A stretch of 40,372 nucleotides of DNA from Planctomyces sp. SH-PL62 (GTDB lineage Bacteria > Planctomycetota > Planctomycetia > Planctomycetales > Planctomycetaceae), in contig CAMDPX010000045.1 in the NCBI GenBank assembly GCA_945905295.1, positions 1-40,372 on the forward strand, given 5' to 3'. Shown piece after piece: positions 35,535 to 40,372 of this stretch. The notes below the pieces were generated by a model that was not told the origin of the DNA, ran no database searches, and was given only the letters and a program-made list of their open reading frames with translations. How positions within the stretch are numbered: position 1 is the stretch's first letter; each line of letters begins with the position of its first letter. The translations under genes were made by a program, and so were the position numbers.

Positions 35535-37997
35535 CTATTTCACATACATAAATTCGTTGGCGGCGAGTGCAACGTGGCAGAGTGTTGCCCACGCTTGCCG
35601 GCGTCGTTTGTCGGCGTCGTTCTCGCCAGCCTGGGCTTGTGCGACTTCGATCAGGAATGCTCGGTCGGCTTGGCGTTCCTCGGCAGAAGGTTCGCGGCTG
35701 TAGGCCATGACGTACAGGCGTGCGAGGCGTTGATCGTCGTCGTCCGATTCGGACAACAATCGGTCGGCGAAATCGGCGGCGGCCTGCATGACGAATTCGC
35801 TGTTGAGCATCATCAGCGCTTGCGGGGCCACAACGGTTGCCGCTCGATTGCTGCTCGGCACGGTGGGTTCGGGGAAGTCCAGCAACTGCAACAGGTCGAA
35901 GACATTGTTCCGCACGATCGGCAGGTACAGCGAGCGGCGGCGGCTGTCGTAGGACGTCAGGTCTTTTGAAGTGTGATCGAAGAAGTATTCGCGGTTCTTG
36001 AGCTTCAATAACGAGCCTCCGATCGTCGCATCCAACCGGCCGCTGACTGCCAGCAGCGAATCGCGCACAGCTTCTGCTTCGAGGCGTCGCACATCGGCTC
36101 GGGCGAAGAGTCGGTTTTCGGGATCGGTTGAAGGTTGAGGGTTGAGGGTTAAGGGTTGAGGGTTGGGCAAGTTTGTCTTTCCCGCAACCCTCAACCCTTG
36201 ACCCTCAACCCCTGCCGCCTGTTGATAAGTACTCGAATTCAAGATCACTCGATGCAGCGACTTGATCGACCAGCCGTCCGCAACGAATCGCCGAGCCAAC
36301 CAGTCGAGCAACTCCGGATGCGACGGCGCTTCACCGAGCAATCCAAAATTGTCCGTCGTGCGTGCGAGTCCTTTGCCGAAATGCCAACGCCAGACCCGAT
36401 TGACGAAGACTCGCGCGGTCAGCGGATGCTGCGGATCGACCAGCCATTCGGCGAGTTGGCGGCGACCACTTTCCTTGTCGGAGAACTGCGGGACTTGCGG
36501 ACCTCGCAGCACGGCCGGAGTGTGACGCGGTGCGATGTCACCCAGCTTGAGCGGGTTGCCCCGCACATGAATCGCGACGTCGGTGACTTTGTCTTCGGTC
36601 ACTCCCATCGCCGACGGCAATTCCGGCACAGCCTTCTCCAACGCGGCCAGCTCGTCGCGCAGCTTCTTCAGTTCAGTCTTGGTTGCATCGGGATAAAGCG
36701 TCTCCAACTTCTCCGGCACTTTCTCGCCGGCACCGAGCTTCTCGCGAGCCTGTTTGTCAGCAGCGGCCACGAAGTCTTCGACCGCTTTCTTCTTCGCGGC
36801 GACGTTCGTTTCATGGCCCTGCTTCATCGCGGTCGCAGCGTCGGACGGCAACAGGTTCTCGTACCAGACGGCGAGCTTCGTGTATTTGTCCATCGACTTC
36901 GTGCTCTTGAAGATGCCCGCCAGCCCGTAGTAGTCCGCCGTCTCGATCGGATCGAACTTGTGGTCGTGGCAGCGAGCACATCCCAGCGTCAGGCCGAGAA
37001 ACGCTCGGCCCGTCGTGTCGATTTGCTCGTCGATGATGTCCATTCGCATTTTGGCTTCGTCGGTCTCGGCGAGAACTTTCGGGCCGATGCCGAGGAAACC
37101 AGTCGCAATCAATTGCTCATGCCGCTGAGCCTCGTCGGCCGCCGGAAGCAAATCACCGGCAAGCTGCTCGACGACGAACTTGTCGAACGGCTTGTCGCGA
37201 TTGAACGCCGCCACGACGTAATCGCGATACCGCCACGCATTGCCATGGCAGACATTCTCATCCAGCCCGTTTGAGTCCGCATAGCGCGCGACATCCAACC
37301 AATGCCGCCCCCATCGCTCACCATACTTGGGGGAATCGAGCAGCCGATCCACGACACGCGCGAACGCATCGGTCGAGTCATCCGCAAGGAAAACGTCGAT
37401 CTCGGTTGGTGTCGGTGGCAGACCGGTCAAATCGAAAGTGACTCGGCGGAGCAGCGTCCGTTTGTCAGCCGGCTTTGCTGGAGAGAGTCCTGCGGCTTCG
37501 ATCTTCGACAGGATGAAACGATCCATCACCGACTGCGGCCAAGCATCGTCCTTCACGGCCGGGACGGCGACGTCCGCTGGTGGCTGAAACGCCCAATGAT
37601 TTGGATCGCGAGTCCTCTTGGTCGCGGTCGTCGCTCGCGGAAACGGAGCGCCCATTTCGACCCAACGCACGAGGTCGGCAATCTGCCGCTCGGTGAGTTT
37701 TCCTTCCTTCGGCATCTTGAGGTCTTCATCCTCATGCCGCACCGCGCGAATCAACAGACTCTCTTTCGCCTTGCCCGGCACGATCGCCGCGCCGGAGTCC
37801 CCGCCGCGCATCAGCGCCTCGCGCGAATCGAGCCGCAATCCGCCCCACTGCTTTTTGTCGCCGTGACACTTCTGGCATTGCTCGACGAACACGGGCCGCA
37901 CATTGGTCTCAAAGAACCGCAATTGTTCCGCGGTTGGCTTCTCGACAAGAGCCGGCTCATCGGCCGCCAACGCCAGGCACAGGAGAATTCCAATCAT
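35535..37997 (-). CDS. Planctomycete cytochrome-type DUF1549/DUF1553 protein
   Basis: 820 residues. A short hydrophobic start (MIGILLCLALAADE) is followed by a planctomycete cytochrome C domain with haem motif C41-Q-K-C44-H45 and MP at about 93 as a possible axial ligand. DUF1549 follows (DRFILSKIEAAGLSPAKPAD through TTGRAFLGLTLGCARCHDHK, with a second CxxCH). DUF1553 comes last (VFVNRVWRWHFGKGLARTTD and PEPTVPSSNRAATVVAPQAL). An inserted Pro/Asn-rich segment lies near 590-622. AGAGG upstream supports the start. It is probably exported and partners with the DUF1501 protein downstream. The biochemical role of this pair is not known. Confidence 0.93.
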   Translation of the reverse strand: MIGILLCLALAADEPALVEKPTAEQLRFFETNVRPVFVEQCQKCHGDKKQWGGLRLDSREALMRGGDSGAAIVPGKAKESLLIRAVRHEDEDLKMPKEGKLTERQIADLVRWVEMGAPFPRATTATKRTRDPNHWAFQPPADVAVPAVKDDAWPQSVMDRFILSKIEAAGLSPAKPADKRTLLRRVTFDLTGLPPTPTEIDVFLADDSTDAFARVVDRLLDSPKYGERWGRHWLDVARYADSNGLDENVCHGNAWRYRDYVVAAFNRDKPFDKFVVEQLAGDLLPAADEAQRHEQLIATGFLGIGPKVLAETDEAKMRMDIIDEQIDTTGRAFLGLTLGCARCHDHKFDPIETADYYGLAGIFKSTKSMDKYTKLAVWYENLLPSDAATAMKQGHETNVAAKKKAVEDFVAAADKQAREKLGAGEKVPEKLETLYPDATKTELKKLRDELAALEKAVPELPSAMGVTEDKVTDVAIHVRGNPLKLGDIAPRHTPAVLRGPQVPQFSDKESGRRQLAEWLVDPQHPLTARVFVNRVWRWHFGKGLARTTDNFGLLGEAPSHPELLDWLARRFVADGWSIKSLHRVILNSSTYQQAAGVEGQGLRVAGKTNLPNPQPLTLNPQPSTDPENRLFARADVRRLEAEAVRDSLLAVSGRLDATIGGSLLKLKNREYFFDHTSKDLTSYDSRRRSLYLPIVRNNVFDLLQLLDFPEPTVPSSNRAATVVAPQALMMLNSEFVMQAAADFADRLLSESDDDDQRLARLYVMAYSREPSAEERQADRAFLIEVAQAQAGENDADKRRRQAWATLCHVALAANEFMYVK
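36139..36211. repeat. 27-bp inverted repeat inside the DUF1553 gene
   Basis: Arms 36139-36165 and 36185-36211 match at 26 of 27 positions and consist of GGGTTGA-type short tandem words. In frame on the - strand they read NPQPLTLNPQPSTDPE. The segment separates the conserved YQQAA and NRLFARADVRR parts of DUF1553. Confidence 0.92.
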
Positions 37998-38018
37998 CGT
38001 CAGTCCTCTGAGAGTGAC

Positions 38019-38103
38019 GGGGTCGGGAGTCTTTTTCAGGCCGCCGTCGCTTCACAAGATAACGAAGTCCAAAGACCGCGGCCTGAAAAAGACTCCCGAC
38101 CCC
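38019..38103. repeat. GGGGTCGGGAGTCTTTTTC-family hairpin, perfect 26-bp arms
   Basis: Arms 38019-38044 and 38078-38103 are exact inverted copies over 26 bases, around a 33-base loop. It fills most of the 115-base gap between the lactonase gene and the DUF1553 gene on the same strand. It is the best-preserved member of the family also seen at 30439 and 33762. Confidence 0.95.
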
Positions 38104-38112
38104 TTCGCGTGA

Positions 38113-39258
38113 TTACGGCAGCACCATGATGCACGAGGGCGACGTGATCGCAACCGGATCCCCGACCGATTTCAACCCACCGGTTTGCTGGTCGATCCGA
38201 AACACGACCACGTTGTTGCCGGGCATGTTCGCGCACAGCAGCAGTTCGCCGCCGGGCATGATCGCCAGATTCTGCGGCCCTTTGCCGAGGCTCGGTTCGA
38301 TGCCAATTAGCGTCAGCCGGCCGTCATCACCAATTCGATACGCGGCGATGCTGTCGTGTCCTCGATTCGTGCCGTACAGGAAGCGTCCGTTCGGGGTGAT
38401 CTTCAAGTCGGCGCAATGGCTCGTCCCTTTGAAGTCCGCCGGCACCGTCGAAATCATTTGCGTCTCAGTAAGACTTCCTGCCTTGGCGTCGTAATCAAAC
38501 ACCGTCACCGAATTGCTGAGTTCGTTGATGACATAGACCCGCTTGCCATTCGGTGAAAACGTCAGATGCCGAGGCCCCGCTCCGGCCGGCGACTTCGCGA
38601 ACGGCGGATCGTTCGGCGTCAGCTTCGACGTCTTCGCATCCAACCGATAGCTGAGCACTTGATCGAGCCCCAAATCCGCCGCGAACACAAACCGATTGTC
38701 CGGGCTGACAACGATGCAGTGCGCGTGCGGTTCTTTCTGTCGCGCAGGATCGACGCTCGCACCCGCGTGCTGCACGAAGGACGCCGCCTCGCCGAGCGAA
38801 CCATCCGCCTTAACCGGCAACGACGCGACGCTCCCGCTGGAATAGTTGGCGACAAGCACCGTCTTCCCCGTCGCATCGACATCCAGGGAGCAGGCCGCAG
38901 TGCCCAGAGCCGATTGCCGGTTCAACAGTTTCAACTGACCGGTGCGTCCCTCGATCTGATAGGCGGCGATCTGTTCGTTTTCTTTGCCGCCGAAGTTCTT
39001 CGCGTGAATCGAATACAGATACTTCTTGTCCCGCGACAACGCCAGGAAGAACGGGTTCTCAGCGCCGGTTGTCTGATGCACCGGCTTGAGTTGGCCGGTC
39101 TTCGTCTCCAACTGGAAAGCCTGAATGCTCCCTTTGTCCCCGGCCGCGAAGGCCGAAATGAAGACCAGTGGCTCGTCCGCGTTGGCTGTGGGAAGGGAGT
39201 TGCTCAACATCGCACCTACCAAGAGAGGAAAGAGTGTTCGCACAAAGTTGTCTTTCAT
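38113..39258 (-). CDS. Exported lactonase-family seven-bladed beta-propeller protein
   Basis: 381 residues with a signal peptide (MKDNFVRTLFPLLVGAMLSNSL cut to its core FPLLVGAMLSN). Repeated propeller blades are visible: LALSRDKKYLYSIH, VVSPDNRFVFAADLGLDQVL, LTFSPNGKRVYVINELSNSV, LKITPNGRFLYGTNRGHDSI and LAIMPGGELLLCANMPGNNV. This is the family of 6-phosphogluconolactonase-like proteins (PF10282). Export makes a role in the pentose phosphate pathway unlikely; an extracytoplasmic sugar lactonase or binding protein is more plausible. AGGAG lies 6 bases before the ATG. Confidence 0.92.
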   Translation of the reverse strand: MKDNFVRTLFPLLVGAMLSNSLPTANADEPLVFISAFAAGDKGSIQAFQLETKTGQLKPVHQTTGAENPFFLALSRDKKYLYSIHAKNFGGKENEQIAAYQIEGRTGQLKLLNRQSALGTAACSLDVDATGKTVLVANYSSGSVASLPVKADGSLGEAASFVQHAGASVDPARQKEPHAHCIVVSPDNRFVFAADLGLDQVLSYRLDAKTSKLTPNDPPFAKSPAGAGPRHLTFSPNGKRVYVINELSNSVTVFDYDAKAGSLTETQMISTVPADFKGTSHCADLKITPNGRFLYGTNRGHDSIAAYRIGDDGRLTLIGIEPSLGKGPQNLAIMPGGELLLCANMPGNNVVVFRIDQQTGGLKSVGDPVAITSPSCIMVLP

Positions 39259-39312
39259 GGTGGCTCCTAAAAGGTCAAACCGTGGAAGTTGCAGGATGTG
39301 TACTCTTGCCGG

Positions 39313-39579
39313 TCATTTCGGGAATGCCCGGTCGAATGCCTTGTGATCGCCAATCCAGACCCAAGTGATGGTGTCGTCTTGCAGAATTCCGACGGCTCGG
39401 TAGTTGCGAGTCACCCGCACCGACCAGAATCGAGGATCGTTAAACAACCGATGGAAATGCAAACCGGGATGCTGTGGGTTGGCCATGAACTGCTGATAGG
39501 CGTCACGAGCCGCGCGGCGAACCGGCAGGGAGAGTTCGCGGTACAACTTCCAAAACGACGGCAACGTTTGGGAATTCAT
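39313..39579 (-). CDS. RelE/ParE-like toxin of a toxin-antitoxin pair
   Basis: 88 residues from ATG 39579, which overlaps the antitoxin stop (ATGA). The sequence FWKLYRELSLPVRRAARDAY, then WSVRVTRNYRAVGILQDDTI and IGDHKAFDRAF, fits the ParE/RelE fold of small mRNA-cleaving or gyrase-blocking toxins. The basic residues in RVTRNYR are in the position of the active-site strand. The target is unknown. A longer frame to 39633 overlaps the antitoxin and is rejected. Confidence 0.8.
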   Translation of the reverse strand: MNSQTLPSFWKLYRELSLPVRRAARDAYQQFMANPQHPGLHFHRLFNDPRFWSVRVTRNYRAVGILQDDTITWVWIGDHKAFDRAFPK

Positions 39580-39806
39580 AGTTGATCGAGCTTCAGCGGG
39601 CTGGCCTGACCGGACTTGATCTGTTCCAGGCACTCTTCGGCAAACGACGTGAACGCCGGGCGTGGGCTTTCCTCAGCCAGAATGCTCAGCCAAGGATCGT
39701 CTTGGTGCTCAGGAAACACGACCAAGACATCGACTGGTCCCGTTTCTGGTGGCGGTTCGGCCAGAGTCAACCGACCGTTCTCGTAAGTGGCTTTCATCGC
39801 CTTCAT
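39576..39806 (-). CDS. Antitoxin of the adjacent RelE/ParE-like toxin
   Basis: 76 residues. The N-terminus MKAMKATYENGRLTLAEPPP resembles the short beta-hairpin of AF2212/SpoVT-like antitoxins (a YENGxLxL start). The C-terminus is acidic and helical (FTSFAEECLEQIKSG), as expected of a toxin-neutralising tail. GGAG lies about 9 bases before ATG 39806; ATG 39797 is an alternative. It precedes the toxin with a 4-base overlap, the usual antitoxin-first order that favours autoregulation. Confidence 0.75.
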   Translation of the reverse strand: MKAMKATYENGRLTLAEPPPETGPVDVLVVFPEHQDDPWLSILAEESPRPAFTSFAEECLEQIKSGQASPLKLDQL

Positions 39807-40057
39807 GTCAAAAGCTCCGAAATGGGCGAACGCCTGTCAGCCAACAATTGGCTCGTCCGTGCAGACTCAACGGGCAAGTTATAGCTTGGTCTGGAGACCG
39901 GCCACAACAAAGTGTCTGGGTCTCTGGATTTCGGTGATGGGTCTCGATGACTCGACCCATCCTACGGGTTCAAGAATCAGCCGGCCGTGGCGGACGTGAG
40001 GGCCATGATTGATTCCTGGGATGTTTGTCTTACAAAGTCGCGGCGGCCGAGCGAGTC

Positions 40058-40122
40058 GCCACGCTCGCCAAGAGCGTGGGGAAATTCGCGGGCGTAAAAC
40101 CCACGCTCTTGGCGAGCGTGGC
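40058..40122. repeat. Perfect 23-bp inverted repeat of the CCACG-TC-gcca family
   Basis: Arms 40058-40080 and 40100-40122 are exact inverted copies. Each arm holds the hairpin CCACGCTCgccaaGAGCGTGG, which corresponds to CCACGTTCgccaGAACGTGG at 26359 with a T-A to C-G pair change. The enclosing gap (39807-40315, 509 bases) shows no gene. Confidence 0.93.
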
Positions 40123-40162
40123 TACATTGAGAATCAGCGACCCGCCACTTGGGCTTGTCCCA

Positions 40163-40219
40163 GTGGTTCCCGCGCTGCTGCACGACGACATTCGAGTCGT
40201 GCAGAAGCGCGGGAACCAC
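40163..40219. repeat. 24-bp hairpin upstream of the probable transposase
   Basis: Arms 40163-40186 and 40196-40219 match at 23 of 24 positions (GTGGTTCCCGCGC type), around a 9-base loop. A smaller CGACA...TGTCG stem followed by TTTT lies directly downstream (about 40223-40244) and could be a weak terminator. Confidence 0.88.
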
Positions 40220-40315
40220 CCCGACAAGGGGACTGTCGTTTTAAGAAACTCAATTACGAACACTATTGCCAGGGTCGCTACACTCCGTCCCGACTGTCAT
40301 TCACGGAGGTTGAGC

Positions 40316-40372
40316 ATGGCGACGGCGGATTATTGGGCGGAGCCGAAGGTGGTTCGGGAGCAGATCGTGTTG
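40316..40372 (+). CDS. Start of a gene cut by the window edge, possibly a transposase
   Basis: 19 codons (MATADYWAEPKVVREQIVL) run off the window end. GGAGG lies about 8 bases upstream of the ATG, so translation is credible. The N-terminus resembles IS1182/IS5-like transposases of planctomycetes as I recall them, but 19 residues are too few for a firm call. Confidence 0.5.
   Translation, partial: MATADYWAEPKVVREQIVL

Noticed and set aside
35293-35592. N-terminal extension of the second DUF1501 protein
   Set aside because: It would place 100 unrelated residues before the twin-arginine signal and overlap the DUF1553 gene end.

Overview
The window looks like a chromosomal segment of a Planctomycetota bacterium, most likely class Planctomycetia. 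The family content points there: two DUF1501 proteins, a DUF1549/DUF1553 cytochrome-type protein, two ECF sigma factor plus Ser/Thr kinase pairs, a giant secreted multidomain protein, and many inverted repeats between and inside genes. No rRNA, tRNA or CRISPR array was seen. I cannot name a genus.

Region 1 (1-9662) is a complete alternative-type chemosensory operon on the + strand: CheR with C-terminal repeats, CheW, a cytosolic PAS-PAS methyl-accepting protein, a CheA with a fused receiver, and CheB. The make-up resembles Wsp/Frz-like (ACF) systems rather than flagellar chemotaxis. Every junction except the overlapping cheR/cheW pair carries a large composite palindrome. Three copies are exactly 217 bp, one is about 213 bp, and two are fragments. 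A Y1 (IS200-like, REP-associated) transposase sits among them, directly after a half copy. A 17-bp tandem repeat and a 25-bp-period palindrome array lie before cheB.

Region 2 (10005-14142) holds a short secretin-like exported protein (- strand), a divergent exported glycoside-hydrolase-like protein, and a protein made of three fused RidA domains.

Region 3 (14279-28478) contains two convergent regulatory blocks. On the + strand: ECF sigma factor, membrane Ser/Thr kinase with an anti-sigma-like HxxxCxxC motif, and a 1731-residue exported protein whose last PDZ domain is cut off by an in-frame TGA. On the - strand: a second ECF sigma factor followed by a 1655-residue kinase with secretin/TonB short-N-like and HEAT-like modules. 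That kinase has absorbed at least three inverted-repeat insertions in frame.

Region 4 (28988-39806) holds a haem-binding Tll0287-like protein next to a CHAD protein, a cupin, an exported esterase, a DUF1501 gene (+), a DUF1549/DUF1553 plus DUF1501 pair (-), a lactonase-family beta-propeller (-) and a toxin-antitoxin pair (-). The right edge cuts the first 19 codons of a probable transposase.

The most striking feature is the density and variety of inverted repeats. About twenty were located by eye, in several sequence families. Many have arms that are hairpins themselves, and six lie in frame inside four genes (cheR, cheA, the large kinase and the DUF1553 gene), at linkers or surface loops. 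One family shows compensatory base changes between copies. This is reminiscent of the Rickettsia palindromic elements that insert into coding genes, here possibly linked to Y1 transposases.
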